A stretch of 64,000 bases of DNA. Source: Solimonas fluminis. GTDB taxonomy: Bacteria > Pseudomonadota > Gammaproteobacteria > Nevskiales > Nevskiaceae. The notes under the pieces were generated by a model. That model was not told the DNA's origin. It did not search any database and worked only from the letters and a program-made list of their open reading frames with translations. This document shows positions 19,358-29,730 of the stretch, in pieces (position 1 is the stretch's first letter; each line of letters starts with the position of its first letter). The DNA is taken from assembly GCF_002930645.1 (NCBI RefSeq), contig NZ_PSNW01000009.1, forward strand, positions 1-64,000, in the 5' to 3' direction. A program made the position numbers and the translations under genes.

Positions 19358-21466
19358 TCAGGCCTGGGCCTCGACATCCAAGGCCTTCATGGACAAGCGG
19401 ATCTTGCCGTCCTTGCTGACCTCGAGGACCTTGACCTTGACGATCTGGCCTTCCTTGACGACGTCTTCCACCTTTTCGACGCGCTTGTCGGCGAGCTGGG
19501 AAATGTGGACCAGGCCGTCCTTGCCCGGGGTGATCGTCACGAAAGCGCCGAAATCCATGATCTTGGCGACCTTGCCTTCGTAGATCGCGCCGACTTCGAC
19601 GTCACGGGTCAGCGCGTTGATGCGCGCGATCGCGGCCTCGGCGGCCTTGCCGTCGGTGGCGGCGACCTTGACGGTGCCGTCATCGTCGATGTCGATGGTG
19701 GTGCCGGTCTCGCGGGTGATCGCCTGGATGGTGGCGCCGCCCTTGCCGATGACCTCGCGGATCTTGTCCGGGTGGATCTTGATCGTGGTGATGCGCGGCG
19801 CGTGCAGCGACAGCTCGGTGCGCGGCTTGGAGATCACTTCGTTCATCTGGCTCAGGATCGAGAGGCGGGCGTCCTTCGCCTGCTTCAGCGCCTGGGCCAT
19901 GATCTCGCCGGTGATGCCGGCGACCTTGATGTCCATTTGCAGCGCGGTGATGCCATCGACCGTGCCGGCAACCTTGAAGTCCATGTCGCCGAGGTGATCT
20001 TCGTCACCGAGGATGTCGGTGAGCACGGCCCAGCGGCCCTCCTCCAGGATCAGGCCCATGGCCACGCCGGCCACCGGCGCCTTGATCGGCACGCCGGCGT
20101 CCATCAGCGCGAGGCTGGAGCCGCAGACGGAGGCCATCGAGGACGAGCCGTTGGACTCGGTGATCTCGGAGACCACGCGCACGATGTACGGGAACTCCTT
20201 GTTCAGGTCCGGCATCACGGCGGCGACGCCGCGCTTGGCCAGGCGGCCGTGGCCGATCTCGCGGCGCTTCGGCGCGTTCAGGCGGCCGGTCTCGCCCACC
20301 GAGAACGGAGGGAAGTTGTAGTGGAACATGAAGTTCTCATGCCACTCGCCGCTGATCGCGTCGATGATCTGGTAGTCCTTGCCGGTGCCCAGCGTGACCA
20401 CGGCCAGGGCCTGGGTCTCGCCACGGGTGAACACGGCCGAACCGTGGGTGCGCGGCAGCGTGCCGACGTTGATCGACAGCGGACGCACGGTGACCTTGTC
20501 GCGGCCGTCGATGCGCGGCTGGCCGTCCAGGATGCGGTTGCGCACGATCTTGGCCTTGAGCTCGTCGAGCTCGTACTTCACCTGGTTGACGGTGAAGCCG
20601 GCGTCGGCGGCGAGGGCCGCCTTGGCCGCCTTGGCCACTTCATCCAGCTTGCCGTAGCGGACCTGCTTGTCGGTGAAGCCGTAGGCTTCGGCGATCTGGG
20701 CCTCGAACGGCGCAACGAAGGCCTTGACGGCGGAACGGTCGCCGGCCTTCCAGTCCCACTTCGGCTTGCCGGCTTCGGCAACGAATTCGTTGATGGCCTG
20801 GATCGCGGCCTGCATCTGCTCGTGGCCGAACAGCACGGCGCCGAGCATGACCTGCTCGGACAGCATCTGGGCCTCGGACTCCACCATCAGCACGGCGTCC
20901 TTGGTGCCGGCGACGACGAGGTCGAGCTCGGAATCCACCAGCTCCGACACGGTCGGATTGAGGATGTAGTTGCCGTTCTTGTAGCCGACGCGGGCGGCGC
21001 CGATCGGACCCTGGAAGGGCACGCCGGACAGGGCCAGGGCGGCGGAGGCGCCGATCATCGCGGGGATGTCGCCATCCACTTCCGGATTCAGCGACACGAC
21101 CTGCGCGATCAGCTGGATCTCGTTGTAGTAGCCCTCCGGGAACAGCGGGCGGATCGGGCGGTCGATCAGGCGGGAGGTCAGCGTCTCCTTCTCGGTGGGA
21201 CGGCCTTCACGCTTGAAGAAGCCACCGGGGATGCGGCCGCCGGCGTAGAACTTCTCCATGTAGTCGACGGTGAGCGGGAAGAAATCCTGCTCGGGCTTGG
21301 CTTCCTTCTTGGCGACGACGGTCACCATCACGACGGTTTCGTCGACGCTGACCAGAACGGCGCCGGTGGCCTGGCGGGCCATGTGGCCGGTTTCGATGGT
21401 GACGTTCTGGTTGCCGAAACGGAACGTCTTCTTGACGGGCGCAACGGGATAGGCGGAGATCGCCAT
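19358..21466 (-). CDS. pnp: Polyribonucleotide nucleotidyltransferase (PNPase)
   Basis: This 702-residue 3'-5' exoribonuclease degrades RNA phosphorolytically and is a degradosome component. It has two RNase PH-like domains: [15 protein letters not shown] near residue 77, and the second, active one with [16 protein letters not shown] and the catalytic region around [28 protein letters not shown] domain ([12 protein letters not shown], about 560) and an S1 domain ([19 protein letters not shown], about 625 on) complete it. It is downstream of rpsO, the conserved arrangement. The leader between them holds a strong hairpin likely used in autoregulation. Confidence 0.98.
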   Translation of the reverse strand: MAISAYPVAPVKKTFRFGNQNVTIETGHMARQATGAVLVSVDETVVMVTVVAKKEAKPEQDFFPLTVDYMEKFYAGGRIPGGFFKREGRPTEKETLTSRLIDRPIRPLFPEGYYNEIQLIAQVVSLNPEVDGDIPAMIGASAALALSGVPFQGPIGAARVGYKNGNYILNPTVSELVDSELDLVVAGTKDAVLMVESEAQMLSEQVMLGAVLFGHEQMQAAIQAINEFVAEAGKPKWDWKAGDRSAVKAFVAPFEAQIAEAYGFTDKQVRYGKLDEVAKAAKAALAADAGFTVNQVKYELDELKAKIVRNRILDGQPRIDGRDKVTVRPLSINVGTLPRTHGSAVFTRGETQALAVVTLGTGKDYQIIDAISGEWHENFMFHYNFPPFSVGETGRLNAPKRREIGHGRLAKRGVAAVMPDLNKEFPYIVRVVSEITESNGSSSMASVCGSSLALMDAGVPIKAPVAGVAMGLILEEGRWAVLTDILGDEDHLGDMDFKVAGTVDGITALQMDIKVAGITGEIMAQALKQAKDARLSILSQMNEVISKPRTELSLHAPRITTIKIHPDKIREVIGKGGATIQAITRETGTTIDIDDDGTVKVAATDGKAAEAAIARINALTRDVEVGAIYEGKVAKIMDFGAFVTITPGKDGLVHISQLADKRVEKVEDVVKEGQIVKVKVLEVSKDGKIRLSMKALDVEAQA

Positions 21467-21488
21467 AGGTCTTGTCCTCGTTAACTAG

Positions 21489-21517
21489 GCGGCCCGCCGA
21501 AGCTTCGAGCGGGCCGC
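21489..21517 (-). promoter_or_regulatory. Stem-loop in the pnp leader (candidate RNase III/PNPase autoregulation site)
   Basis: A perfect 9-bp stem (GCGGCCCGC with GCGGGCCGC) encloses a loop that is itself palindromic (CGAAGCTTCG), 23 bases upstream of the pnp start. In E. coli, RNase III cleaves a leader stem-loop at the equivalent place, after which PNPase represses its own translation. Position and structure support the same role here by analogy. Confidence 0.55.
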
Positions 21518-21570
21518 GTGGTATCCAATCCGCAGGAGGGGAAGCGCCGTGCGCGACCGCTCCACAAAGC

Positions 21571-21593
21571 AAAAGCGCCGCTATTAGCGGCGC
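21571..21593 (-). terminator. Attenuating terminator at the end of rpsO
   Basis: GCGCCGCT/AGCGGCGC arms (21575-21582 and 21586-21593) with a three-base loop include the rpsO stop codon. On the minus strand they are followed by TTTTGCTTT. This is the usual rpsO terminator that lets part of the transcription read into pnp. Confidence 0.8.
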
Positions 21594-21853
21594 AGGCCCA
21601 GCTCGGAGATGAGCTTGCTGTAACGGGGCTCGTCCTTGCTCTTGAGATAGTCCAGCATCTGGCGACGCTGGTTGACCATCTTGAGCAGGCCACGACGGGA
21701 GTGGTTGTCCTTCTTGTTCTGCTCGAAATGCGGGGCGAGGCTGTTGATGCGCTCGGTGAGGAGGGCAACCTGAACTTCCGGCGAGCCGGTGTCACCCTTG
21801 CCGCGGGCGAACTTCTTCACCACTTCGGCCTTCTGTTCAACGGTCAACGTCAT
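21584..21853 (-). CDS. rpsO: 30S ribosomal protein S15
   Basis: At 89 residues this is the standard length for S15, which binds the 16S rRNA central domain and helps form bridge B4. Recognisable segments are [17 protein letters not shown] near residue 20, [16 protein letters not shown] near 42 and the ending ISELGLRR. Its own promoter lies 47 bases upstream, and an attenuating hairpin overlaps its stop codon before pnp. Confidence 0.98.
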   Translation of the reverse strand: MTLTVEQKAEVVKKFARGKGDTGSPEVQVALLTERINSLAPHFEQNKKDNHSRRGLLKMVNQRRQMLDYLKSKDEPRYSKLISELGLRR

Positions 21854-21899
21854 TGACTCTTACTCCAACTCTGATCTGTCGTCTGTCGTAAAGCGCGCG

Positions 21900-21928
21900 A
21901 TTATAGGGCCACGCCCCCGCCCTAACAA
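21900..21928 (-). promoter_or_regulatory. rpsO promoter
   Basis: On the minus strand TTGTTA, 17 bases, then TATAAT (perfect -10) are followed by the GC-rich discriminator CGCGCGC, as typical for ribosomal-protein and stable-RNA promoters under stringent control. The start would be near 21893, giving a leader of about 40 bases with a GGAG Shine-Dalgarno before the rpsO ATG. Confidence 0.75.
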
Positions 21929-21975
21929 GCGATTCCTGCGGGATTTTTCGCCCGTCCGACAGGCGGCGGGGCGGT

Positions 21976-22899
21976 TTACTGCCCGGCGCCCGGCACGGCC
22001 AGCCAGCGGCGCGGCGCCACCAGGCCGTCGGCGTCGACCTCGGCCAGGCACAGCAGGCGGCCCGCTTCGTCGAGCACCGCCACCCGCCCCTGCGGGGGCG
22101 CACCGGCCACCCGCACCGCCTGGCCGCGCCCCAGGTAGTGGGCTCGGGCCGCCTCGACGCGGACCTGCGGCCAGCCGCGCACGGCGGTCGCGGCGTCCAA
22201 AAGGCAGGCGTCCAGCGCCGCCTCGCCCTGCCCGGCCAGCGCCTCCAGCGCCTCCCAGGACAGGGGCTCGCCCTCGAAAGGGTCGACCGCAGAGCGGCGC
22301 AGGCCGACCAGGTGGGCGCACTGGCCCACGGCGGCCGCCAGGTCCTCGGCCAGGGTGCGGATGTAGGTGCCCTTGGAACAGCGCACGTCGATTTCGCACT
22401 CGCCGCCGCCGAAGGCGGTCAGGCGCAGCTCGTGGATGATGATCGTCCGGGGCTGGCGCTCGACCTCGACGCCCTCGCGGGCCAGTTCGTAGAGGCGCTG
22501 GCCCTGGTGCTTGAGCGCCGAGTACATCGGCGGCACCTGCGTGATGGGCCCGGTGAAGGCCGGGATCGCCGCCTCCAGGGCCTCGCGCGTCAGGCCGGCG
22601 GTATCGCTGCGGGCGACGATCTCGCCCTCGGCATCGCCGGTGACGGTCTTCTCGCCCAGGCGCAGGCGCGCGGTGTAGCGCTTGTCGGATTCGAGCAGCT
22701 GCCCGCAGAGCTTGGTGGCCTGGCCGAAGCAGATCGGCAGCATGCCGCTGGCCAGGGGATCGAGGCTGCCGGTGTGGCCGGCCTTCTCGGCGCGGAACAG
22801 GCGCTTGACGCGCTGCAGGGCGTCATTGGACGACAGGCCCAGCGGCTTGTCGAACAGCAGGATGCCATGGACCTGGCGCCGGGGAATCCGGGGCTTCAT
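21976..22899 (-). CDS. truB: tRNA pseudouridine(55) synthase
   Basis: This 307-residue enzyme makes pseudouridine-55 in the T-loop of tRNAs. The catalytic Asp is D47 in GHTGSLDPLASG. Other family segments are VPPMYSALKHQGQRLYELAR and CSKGTYIRTLAEDL. The ATG at 22899 gives the normal N-terminus (RRQVHGILLFDKP) and sits 16 bases after rbfA; an in-frame upstream start would overlap rbfA and add atypical basic residues. It is followed by the separate rpsO promoter. Confidence 0.97.
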   Translation of the reverse strand: MKPRIPRRQVHGILLFDKPLGLSSNDALQRVKRLFRAEKAGHTGSLDPLASGMLPICFGQATKLCGQLLESDKRYTARLRLGEKTVTGDAEGEIVARSDTAGLTREALEAAIPAFTGPITQVPPMYSALKHQGQRLYELAREGVEVERQPRTIIIHELRLTAFGGGECEIDVRCSKGTYIRTLAEDLAAAVGQCAHLVGLRRSAVDPFEGEPLSWEALEALAGQGEAALDACLLDAATAVRGWPQVRVEAARAHYLGRGQAVRVAGAPPQGRVAVLDEAGRLLCLAEVDADGLVAPRRWLAVPGAGQ

Positions 22900-22915
22900 G
22901 CGGGAGACGGGCAAA

Positions 22916-23320
22916 TTACCCGCCCTTGCTCTCGTCCTCGCCCTCGCCGCGTTCCTGCGCATGCTGCCGGTCGGCCTGCACGGCGCTGCGGATCATGCCG
23001 CTGACGCGGTCACCCTCGCGCAGGGCCAGGTCCGGCACGAAGCGCAGGTTGGGCACGGTGCGCAGCTTCAGGCGGTCGCCGAGGCCGTGGCGCAGCTTGC
23101 CGGCGGCGTGGTTGAGACCCTCCACCGCCGTCTTGAGCTGCTCGTCGGAGCCGAGCAGGCTGACCGTGACCCGCGCCTGGCGCAGGTCCGGCGCCACGTC
23201 GACGCCGGTCACCGTGACGCCGGCCACGCGCTTGTCCGACAGCTCGGTGCGAATCAGCTGCGCCAGCTCCGCCTGGATCTGGGTGTTGATGCGCAGCTTG
23301 CGCGCGTACTCCTTCGGCAC
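22916..23320 (-). CDS. rbfA: 30S ribosome-binding factor RbfA
   Basis: This 134-residue KH-like protein acts in late maturation of the 30S subunit, at the 5' end helix of 16S rRNA. It shows the expected start (RKLRINTQIQAELAQLIRTEL), a central GVTVTGVDVAPDLRQARV and RTVPNLRFVPD. The C-terminal tail is acidic and Gly/Lys-rich, a common disordered extension. It lies 20 bases after infB and 16 before truB. Confidence 0.96.
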   Translation of the reverse strand: MPKEYARKLRINTQIQAELAQLIRTELSDKRVAGVTVTGVDVAPDLRQARVTVSLLGSDEQLKTAVEGLNHAAGKLRHGLGDRLKLRTVPNLRFVPDLALREGDRVSGMIRSAVQADRQHAQERGEGEDESKGG

Positions 23321-23340
23321 GTCGTCTCCGGACTACCTGA

Positions 23341-26064
23341 TCAGGCCGCAGCCTGGACCTTGCGGCGCACTTCGATGCGCTGGAAGCACTCGATCTGGTC
23401 GCCGACCTTGACGTCGTTGTAGTCCTTCACGCCGATACCGCACTCGGTGCCGGCCTCGACCTTGGAAACGTCGTCCTTGAAGCGGCGCAGCGACTCCAGC
23501 GTGCCCTCGTAGATGACGGTCTGGTTGCGCAGCACGCGGATCGGCAGGCTCTTCTGCACCTGGCCGTCGATGACCAGGCAGCCGGCGATGGCGCCGAACT
23601 TGGAGCTGCGGAACACATCGCGCACCTGCGCGATGCCGACGATCTGCTCGCGCGTCTCGGTGCCGAGCAGGCCCGAGATGGCGTCGGAGACGTCGTCCAT
23701 GATCTCGTAGATGATCGAGTAGTAGCGTACGTCCACACCCGTGTCCTGGATGTGCTTGCGCGCGCCGGCATCGGCACGGACGTTGAAGCCGATGATGATG
23801 GCCTTGGACGCCAGCGCAAGATCGACGTCGGACTCGTTGATGCCGCCGATGGTGGTCGACAGGACGTTGACCTTGACCTCTTCGCTCGGGATCTTGCGCA
23901 GCGCTTCGGCGATGGCTTCCGCCGAACCCTGCACGTCGGCCTTGACCATGAGGTTGAGCTGCTTCTGCTCGCCCTCGCCCATGCGGGCAAAGACCTGGTC
24001 CATGCGCACGGCCTGCGACTGCGCCAAGCGCTGGTCGCGCTGCTTCTGCTCGCGCACGATCGCCAGCTCGCGGGCCTTGCGCTCGTCGGCCACCACGACC
24101 ACGTCGTCGCCGGCATCGGGGGCGCCCGACAAGCCGAGCACCTGCACGGGGATCGAAGGGCCGGCTTCCTTCACCGGGCGCCCGGCCTCGTCGAACATCG
24201 CGCGCACGCGGCCGAAATGCGGGCCGCTGAGGATCACGTCGCCCTGCTTCAGGGTACCGGCGCGCACCAGCACGGTGGCGACCGGGCCGCGGCCCTTCTC
24301 CACCGAGGATTCGAGGATGTTGCCGCGCGCGGCGGCTTCCACCGGCGCGGTCAGCTCGAGGATTTCGGCCTGCACCAGGATGGCGTCGAGCAGGTCGTCG
24401 ATGCCGGCGCCGGTGAAGGCGGACACACCCACGATCTGGGTGTCGCCGCCCCACTCTTCCGCGACGACCTCGTACTTGGTCAGCTCGTTCTTGACGCGAT
24501 CGAGGTCCGCCTCGGGCTTGTCGATCTTGGTCACGGCCACGATCATCGGCGCCTTGGCCGACTTGGCGTGCTGGATCGCTTCCTTGGTCTGCGGCATGAC
24601 GCCGTCGTCCGCCGCCACCACCAGGATGACGATGTCGGTCACCTGGGCGCCGCGGGCGCGCATCTTGGTGAACGCGGCGTGGCCCGGCGTGTCGAGGAAG
24701 GTGATGATGCCCTTGGGCGTCGTCACGTGGTAGGCACCGATGTGCTGCGTGATGCCGCCCGCCTCGCCCGCGGCGACGCGGGTCTTGCGGATGTGATCCA
24801 GCAGCGAGGTCTTGCCGTGGTCGACGTGGCCCATGATGGTGACCACCGGCGGACGCGTGATGCCCTCGGTCTCCTGGTCGCCGCCGGTGACGGCCTGCTC
24901 GAGGCTTTCCTCGAAGTCGCTGGCCTTGACCGTGCGGACCGTGTGGCCCATTTCCTCGACCATCAGCACCGCGGTGTCCTGGTCGAGCGTCTGGTTGATG
25001 GTGGCCATGATGCCGTTCTTCATCATGACCTTGATCAGCTCGGTGGCCTTGACCGCCATGCGGTTGGCCAGCTCGCCGACGGTGATCGCCTCCGGCACCT
25101 CGACCTCGCGCACGATCGGCGCCACCGGCTTCTCGAAGCCATGGACGTTGTCGACGCGGATCCTGCCGGTGGGCTTCTTGCTCTTCTTGTTGTCGCGCTT
25201 GCCGCCCTTGCCTTCCGACAGGTGCAGTTCGGTGCGGTGATGGCGGTCGTCACGGCGGCCGCCGCGGTCGGCGCCCGGTGCCGCAGGAGCGGCGGCCGGA
25301 GCGGCGGCGGAAGCCGCCGGACGCTCGGCCGGACGGCGCGGCGCCACGGGTGCCGGCGGCGGAGCCGCGGCGGCCAGGCGCGCCGCCTCGGCGGCACGGC
25401 GCACGTTCTCGGCGGCACGCGAACGGGCCTGCTCGGCCTCCCACTTCGCGCGGTACAGCGGATCTTCCTTGAGCTTGCGCTCGTGTGCCTCGCGGGCCTC
25501 GCGCGCGCTGGCCTCGGCCTCGGCGCGCTTGCGCTCCTCTTCGGCCTGCGCCTGCTGGCGCTCCAGGTCTTCCTGGGCGCGCTTGGCGGCCAGTTCGGCG
25601 GCCTTGGCGGCAGCGGCTTCGCGGTCGGCCGCCGCACGCTGGGCGGCTTCCTCGGCGGCGCGGATGGCTTCTTCATCCTGCGGCGCCGGCACCGGCGCGA
25701 CGGCGGCGGGAGCAGCACCGGCCTCGGCGCCGCCCTCCAGCAGGTCTTCCTTGACGTAGGTGCGCTTCTTGCGCACCTCGATGCTGACCGTCTTGGTCGG
25801 CGCGCCACGGCCGCCGCCGAGCTTGAGCTCGGTGGTTTCCTTGCGCTTCAAGGTGATGCTGCTGCCGCGCGTGCCCAGCGTGCCGCCGCCACCACCCGGC
25901 GCCTTCTGGCGCAGGTAGGCCAGCAGGGCCACCTTGTTCTCGGGCGTGATCGCGGACTGCGCGTCGGTGACCGACACGCCAGCCTCGCTGAACTGCGACA
26001 GCAGCTCGGCGACGGGCCGCTTCAGCTCATTGGCAAAATCCTGAACCGTGACATTGGTCGACAT
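23341..26064 (-). CDS. infB: Translation initiation factor IF-2
   Basis: This 907-residue GTPase places formyl-Met-tRNA on the 30S subunit and promotes subunit joining. The N-terminus has an IF2_N domain ([19 protein letters not shown]), then a long Ala/Glu/Arg-rich linker (about residues 100-320). The G domain begins near residue 410 with [17 protein letters not shown] and TKIDKPEAD. Domains II-IV follow, with the C-terminal fMet-tRNA-binding domain ending in [17 protein letters not shown]. It sits in the rimP-nusA-infB-rbfA-truB operon, downstream of an initiator tRNA gene, as in E. coli. Confidence 0.98.
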   Translation of the reverse strand: MSTNVTVQDFANELKRPVAELLSQFSEAGVSVTDAQSAITPENKVALLAYLRQKAPGGGGGTLGTRGSSITLKRKETTELKLGGGRGAPTKTVSIEVRKKRTYVKEDLLEGGAEAGAAPAAVAPVPAPQDEEAIRAAEEAAQRAAADREAAAAKAAELAAKRAQEDLERQQAQAEEERKRAEAEASAREAREAHERKLKEDPLYRAKWEAEQARSRAAENVRRAAEAARLAAAAPPPAPVAPRRPAERPAASAAAPAAAPAAPGADRGGRRDDRHHRTELHLSEGKGGKRDNKKSKKPTGRIRVDNVHGFEKPVAPIVREVEVPEAITVGELANRMAVKATELIKVMMKNGIMATINQTLDQDTAVLMVEEMGHTVRTVKASDFEESLEQAVTGGDQETEGITRPPVVTIMGHVDHGKTSLLDHIRKTRVAAGEAGGITQHIGAYHVTTPKGIITFLDTPGHAAFTKMRARGAQVTDIVILVVAADDGVMPQTKEAIQHAKSAKAPMIVAVTKIDKPEADLDRVKNELTKYEVVAEEWGGDTQIVGVSAFTGAGIDDLLDAILVQAEILELTAPVEAAARGNILESSVEKGRGPVATVLVRAGTLKQGDVILSGPHFGRVRAMFDEAGRPVKEAGPSIPVQVLGLSGAPDAGDDVVVVADERKARELAIVREQKQRDQRLAQSQAVRMDQVFARMGEGEQKQLNLMVKADVQGSAEAIAEALRKIPSEEVKVNVLSTTIGGINESDVDLALASKAIIIGFNVRADAGARKHIQDTGVDVRYYSIIYEIMDDVSDAISGLLGTETREQIVGIAQVRDVFRSSKFGAIAGCLVIDGQVQKSLPIRVLRNQTVIYEGTLESLRRFKDDVSKVEAGTECGIGVKDYNDVKVGDQIECFQRIEVRRKVQAAA

Positions 26065-26093
26065 ATCGTTTCCTATCGCCTCTCCGCAGGGCC

Positions 26094-27584
26094 TCAGGCG
26101 TAGGCCTTGGTGCGGGCGGCCATGATCAGCGCCGACGCACGCTCTTCGCCCAGGTCGGGCAGCATTTCCACCAGCTCATCCGTGGCGAGGTCCGCGAGGT
26201 TCTCGCAGTTCGCGACGCCAGCCTCGGCCAGCGCGTAGGCGGTATCCTCGTCGATGCCATCCAGGGCCAGCAGGTCTTCGGCGGGAGTCGCACCGGCGGC
26301 GCGCTCGGCCTTGGCGATCGCCTTGGTCAGCAGCACGTCCCGTGCCCGGTTGCGCAGTTCCTCGACGATGGCCTCGTCGAATTCCTCGATCTGCAGCAGT
26401 TCCTCGGCCGGCACGTAGGCGATCTCCTCCAGCGAGGTGAAGCCCTCCTGCACCAGCACGCCGGCCACTTCGGCGTCGACGTCGAGGCTGTCCATGAAGA
26501 CCTGCAGGACACCGAGGTTCTCCTGCTCCTTCTTGGCCTCGGCCTCGGCCGCGGTCATGACATTGAGCGTCCAGCCGGTCAGCTCGGACGCCAGGCGCAC
26601 GTTCTGGCCGCCGCGGCCGATGGCCTGCGCCAGCTTGTCCTCGGACACGCCGATGGTCATCGCATGGGACTCTTCGTCGACGACGATGGTCTCGACCTCG
26701 GCCGGAGCCATGGCGTTGATGACGAACTGGGCGATGTTGTCGTCCCAGGGCACGATGTCCACGCGCTCGCCGGCCAGTTCGTTGGACACGCTCTGCACAC
26801 GCGAGCCGCGCATGCCGACGCAGGCGCCGACCGGGTCGATGCGCTTGTCCTTGGCCTGCACCGCGATCTTGGCGCGCAGGCCGGCATCGCGGGCGGCGCC
26901 CTTGAGTTCGATCAGGCCCTGCGCGATTTCCGGCACCTCGAGCTTGAACAGCTCCATCAGGTACTGCGGCGAGGTGCGCGACAGGAACAGCTGCGGGCCA
27001 CGGACCTGGGGGCTGACCTCGTAGAGGTAGCCGCGCATGCGGTCGCCCGGGCGCACCGGCTCGCGCGGGATCAGCTGGTCGCGCAGCACGATGGCCTCGG
27101 CGTTGCCGCCCAGGTCCAGGATGACGTTGCCGCGCTCGATGCGCTTGACCAGGCCGGTGATCAGTTCGCCGACACGGCCCTTGTAAGCCGCGACGATCTG
27201 CGAACGCTCGGCCTCGCGCACCTTCTGCACGATGACCTGCTTGGCCTTCTGCGCGCCGATGCGGCCGAAATCCACCGACTCGACCTTGCGCTCGATGACG
27301 TCGCCGGCCTGGGCGTCTTCCTTTTCCTTCAGCGCATAGGTCAGCTTGATCTGGCGCTCGGGGTATTCGAAGTCCTCGCTGTCGTCCTCCAGGACGGTCC
27401 AGCGGCGGTAGGTGTCGTAGTCGCCGGTGTTGCGGTCGATGGCGACGCGCAGTTCGGATTCGTCACCGTACTTTTCCTTGCCGGCGGAAGCGAGCGCGGC
27501 CTCGAGGGCCTGGAAAATCATTTCCTTCTCGACGCCCTTCTCGTTGGAGACGACGTCCACCATCAAGAGAATGTTCTTGTTCAC
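26094..27584 (-). CDS. nusA: Transcription termination/antitermination protein NusA
   Basis: This 496-residue RNA polymerase-binding factor controls pausing, termination and antitermination. The N-terminal RNAP-binding domain starts [18 protein letters not shown], followed by an S1 domain ([27 protein letters not shown]), KH1/KH2 ([29 protein letters not shown]) and two C-terminal acidic helix-hairpin-helix repeats (residues 360-490), as found in gammaproteobacteria. It is six bases downstream of rimP and 29 upstream of infB. Confidence 0.98.
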   Translation of the reverse strand: MNKNILLMVDVVSNEKGVEKEMIFQALEAALASAGKEKYGDESELRVAIDRNTGDYDTYRRWTVLEDDSEDFEYPERQIKLTYALKEKEDAQAGDVIERKVESVDFGRIGAQKAKQVIVQKVREAERSQIVAAYKGRVGELITGLVKRIERGNVILDLGGNAEAIVLRDQLIPREPVRPGDRMRGYLYEVSPQVRGPQLFLSRTSPQYLMELFKLEVPEIAQGLIELKGAARDAGLRAKIAVQAKDKRIDPVGACVGMRGSRVQSVSNELAGERVDIVPWDDNIAQFVINAMAPAEVETIVVDEESHAMTIGVSEDKLAQAIGRGGQNVRLASELTGWTLNVMTAAEAEAKKEQENLGVLQVFMDSLDVDAEVAGVLVQEGFTSLEEIAYVPAEELLQIEEFDEAIVEELRNRARDVLLTKAIAKAERAAGATPAEDLLALDGIDEDTAYALAEAGVANCENLADLATDELVEMLPDLGEERASALIMAARTKAYA

Positions 27585-27590
27585 GCTCTG

Positions 27591-28055
27591 CTACTCCCGG
27601 TCATAGTCAGGAACGAGACGAGCCCGCTCCATCTCGGAATATTCGATATCGACGCGGCCCTGGTCGGTTTCAAGGGTCACGCTCCTGTCGCCCGCAGCGC
27701 GAATCCAGCCGATGAAGCGGCGGCGGCCGTTCTTGGGCGCCAGCAGCTGCACCTTGGCCTGCTCATTGAGGAAGCGCTCGAAATGCGACGGCTTGACCAG
27801 CGGGCGATCCAGGCCGGGCGAGGAAACTTCCAGCGAATACTGCGTGCTGATGGGATCCTCGACGTCGAGCTGGGCCGCCACTTCGCGGCTGACCTTCTCG
27901 CAGTCTTCCAGGCCGATGCCGCCGGCGCTGTCGATGTACAGGCGCAGCAGGGCGTTGTGGCTGTTGGGGCTGTACTCGAGCAGCACGAGCTCGTAACCCA
28001 TCGATTCGACGACGGGTTCCAGCATTTGTACCAGCCTTTCACGCAGCACGGTCAT
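27591..28055 (-). CDS. rimP: Ribosome maturation factor RimP
   Basis: This 154-residue protein is required for 30S assembly. The N-terminal domain contains YELVLLEYSPNSHNALLRLYID, then CEKVSREVAAQLDVEDPI and SPGLDRPLVKPSHF, followed by the C-terminal SH3-like domain. I use the ATG at 28055, preceded by a GGAAG Shine-Dalgarno, rather than an in-frame start ten codons upstream that would give a non-homologous extension. It heads the nusA-infB operon, directly after the tRNA-fMet gene. Confidence 0.95.
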   Translation of the reverse strand: MTVLRERLVQMLEPVVESMGYELVLLEYSPNSHNALLRLYIDSAGGIGLEDCEKVSREVAAQLDVEDPISTQYSLEVSSPGLDRPLVKPSHFERFLNEQAKVQLLAPKNGRRRFIGWIRAAGDRSVTLETDQGRVDIEYSEMERARLVPDYDRE

Positions 28056-28118
28056 CTTGCTTCCGGAAAAGAAAAAGGCCCTCAAGGGGCCTTGTCGGAG
28101 CCTACATAAATCTTAAAT

Positions 28119-28195
<77 letters not shown>

Positions 28196-28209
28196 CCAGA
28201 CAGACGACT

Positions 28210-28238
28210 ATTGTAGACCGGTACTACTGCTGAATCAA
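28210..28238 (-). promoter_or_regulatory. Promoter of tRNA-fMet (and probably rimP-nusA-infB)
   Basis: On the minus strand TTGATT, a 17-base spacer and TACAAT lie 15 bases before the mature tRNA 5' end; initiation would be near 28203. Transcripts may continue into rimP, since I see no terminator between the tRNA and rimP. Confidence 0.65.
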
Positions 28239-28276
28239 CCACTTTGCGTCACTTCGAAGCACATTTCCGATGCCGG

Positions 28277-28294
28277 AAAACGTCTTGCAGGACG
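28277..28294 (-). terminator. Weak hairpin with U tract after tRNA-Leu
   Basis: On the minus strand CGTC and GACG enclose a six-base loop followed by TTTT, about 25 bases past the tRNA-Leu 3' end. The stem has only four pairs, so termination may be partial and some transcripts may read into tRNA-fMet. Confidence 0.35.
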
Positions 28295-28317
28295 CCCCCT
28301 TACGGGGTTTTCTGGAG

Positions 28318-28402
28318 TGGTGCCCACGGAGAGACTCGAACTCCCATGGCTCTCGCCGTTACCACCTCAAGGTAGTGTGTCTACCAATTCCACCACGTGG
28401 GC
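28318..28402 (-). tRNA. tRNA-Leu (GAG anticodon)
   Basis: This 85-nt class II tRNA with encoded CCA has acceptor GCCCACG/CGTGGGC, D loop AATTGGTAGACA, anticodon loop with GAG, a long variable arm and T arm GTTCGAG. It closely resembles E. coli leuU, which also sits between secG and metY, so synteny supports the assignment. It decodes CUC/CUU. Confidence 0.95.
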
Positions 28403-28461
28403 ACTGCTTACCAAAACCGCCGGCGGATCACGATGTTGCGATGGTCCGTCGAGGGGCGCGG

Positions 28462-28490
28462 ATTGTAGCGCCCGCTTTGCGCTTTGTCTC
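28462..28490 (-). promoter_or_regulatory. Promoter of tRNA-Leu
   Basis: On the minus strand GAGACA (four of six -35 matches), 17 bases, and TACAAT are followed by the GC-rich discriminator CCGCGCCCC. That is typical of stable-RNA promoters under stringent control. It lies between the secG stop and the tRNA, so the tRNA does not depend on secG transcription. Confidence 0.6.
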
Positions 28491-28502
28491 TAGCTTTTTC
28501 GC

Positions 28503-28859
28503 TTATTCCGGCACGACCGGCGCCGCCGGGGCGGCGGGCGCGGGCGCCGGGGCGGCCGGAGGCACATCCGGGGCCGGGACCGCCGGGGCCTCGGTCTTGA
28601 CCGTGTCCACCACCGAGGTCGCTTCCTTGGTGCCGTGAACCAGGTAGGCCAGCGCCAGGCTGGTGGCGAAGAACACCGTCGCCAGCCAGGCCGTGGCCCG
28701 GGACAGGAAGTTGGCCGAACCGCGCGAACCGAACACCGTGCCCGAGGCGCCGCTGCCGAAAGCGGCGCCGGCGTCGGCGCCCTTGCCGTGCTGCAGCAGG
28801 ATCAGACCGACCAGGCCGATGCCGACCAGCACCTGCAGGATGACCAGAAACGTATGCAT
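28503..28859 (-). CDS. secG: Preprotein translocase subunit SecG
   Basis: This 118-residue inner-membrane subunit of the SecYEG channel has two TM helices (about residues 3-22 and 54-74) joined by a Gly-rich cytoplasmic loop ([25 protein letters not shown]), the family signature. The C-terminal 40 residues are an Ala/Pro-rich tail. It is 19 bases downstream of tpiA, the common tpiA-secG arrangement. Confidence 0.95.
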   Translation of the reverse strand: MHTFLVILQVLVGIGLVGLILLQHGKGADAGAAFGSGASGTVFGSRGSANFLSRATAWLATVFFATSLALAYLVHGTKEATSVVDTVKTEAPAVPAPDVPPAAPAPAPAAPAAPVVPE

Positions 28860-28878
28860 GTACTCGAAAATCCTTTGC

Positions 28879-29646
28879 TCAGCTCAGGGACTGCGCCGCA
28901 GCGCAGATCGCCAGGAAATCCGCGGCCTTCAGCGAGGCGCCACCGATCAGGCCGCCATCGACATCCGGATTGGCGAAAAGCGCCTGGGCGTTGTCGGCCT
29001 TGACGCTACCGCCGTAAAGAATCCGCGTGGAATCAGCAATCTTAGCACTACGACCGCGCAGTTGACCACGGATGAAGGCATGCGCGTCCTGGGCCTGCTG
29101 CGGCGTGGCGGTCTTGCCGGTGCCGATGGCCCAGACCGGTTCGTAGGCGATGACCGCGCCAGCGAAGCTGTCGGCCCCGCAGAGGTCCAGCACCGCGGCC
29201 AGCTGGCGCGCCAGCACCGCCTCGGTCTGCCCGCCTTCGCGCTCGGCCAGGGTCTCGCCGACGCAGAGCACCGGCACCAGGCCGGCCTTCTGGGCGGCCT
29301 GGTACTTCCTGGCCACCAGCTCGTCGGTCTCGCCGTAGAGCGCACGGCGCTCGGAATGGCCGACGATGACATGGCCGCAGCCGGTGTCGCGCAGCATCGC
29401 CCCGAGCACCTCGCCGGTGAAGGCGCCGGCCTTGTCCTGCTCGCTCAGGTTCTGGGCGCCGAGCAGCACGGCGGAACCCTGCAGGCGGGCACCGACCGAA
29501 TCCAGGTACGGAAACGGCGGGCAGACCAGGATTTCCACCTTGGCGTTGGCGCCGGCACCGGCCAGCAGGCCGTCCAGCAGCACCGCGTTCTCGGCGCGGT
29601 TGCCATTCATCTTCCAGTTGCCGGCAACCATGTAACGGCGGCTCAT
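28879..29646 (-). CDS. tpiA: Triosephosphate isomerase
   Basis: This 255-residue glycolytic and gluconeogenic enzyme interconverts DHAP and glyceraldehyde 3-phosphate. Catalytic residues are visible: K12 in GNWKMN, H97 in IVGHSERR and E169 in [11 protein letters not shown]. Phosphate-gripping loops are GIGTG-type and YGGSVK near the C-terminus. It is cotranscribed with secG and separated from glmM upstream by a hairpin. Confidence 0.98.
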   Translation of the reverse strand: MSRRYMVAGNWKMNGNRAENAVLLDGLLAGAGANAKVEILVCPPFPYLDSVGARLQGSAVLLGAQNLSEQDKAGAFTGEVLGAMLRDTGCGHVIVGHSERRALYGETDELVARKYQAAQKAGLVPVLCVGETLAEREGGQTEAVLARQLAAVLDLCGADSFAGAVIAYEPVWAIGTGKTATPQQAQDAHAFIRGQLRGRSAKIADSTRILYGGSVKADNAQALFANPDVDGGLIGGASLKAADFLAICAAAQSLS

Positions 29647-29678
29647 TGCATTCCCCTGTATCGGTAGTTCGTTCGTTG

Positions 29679-29712
29679 AATGAAGAACGGCCGCCGCAGG
29701 CTGCGGCGGCCG
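29679..29712 (-). terminator. Terminator between glmM and tpiA
   Basis: CGGCCGCCGCA and TGCGGCGGCCG form an 11-bp perfect stem with a GGC loop (29688-29712). On the minus strand it is followed by the U-rich TTCTTCATT. It lies 19 bases after the glmM stop. Confidence 0.65.
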
Positions 29713-29730
29713 GATCGTCAGCCCGCTATT

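Noticed and set aside
21939-21975. Possible terminator after truB
   Set aside because: The GC-rich imperfect stem is followed by A residues, not T, on the transcribed strand.
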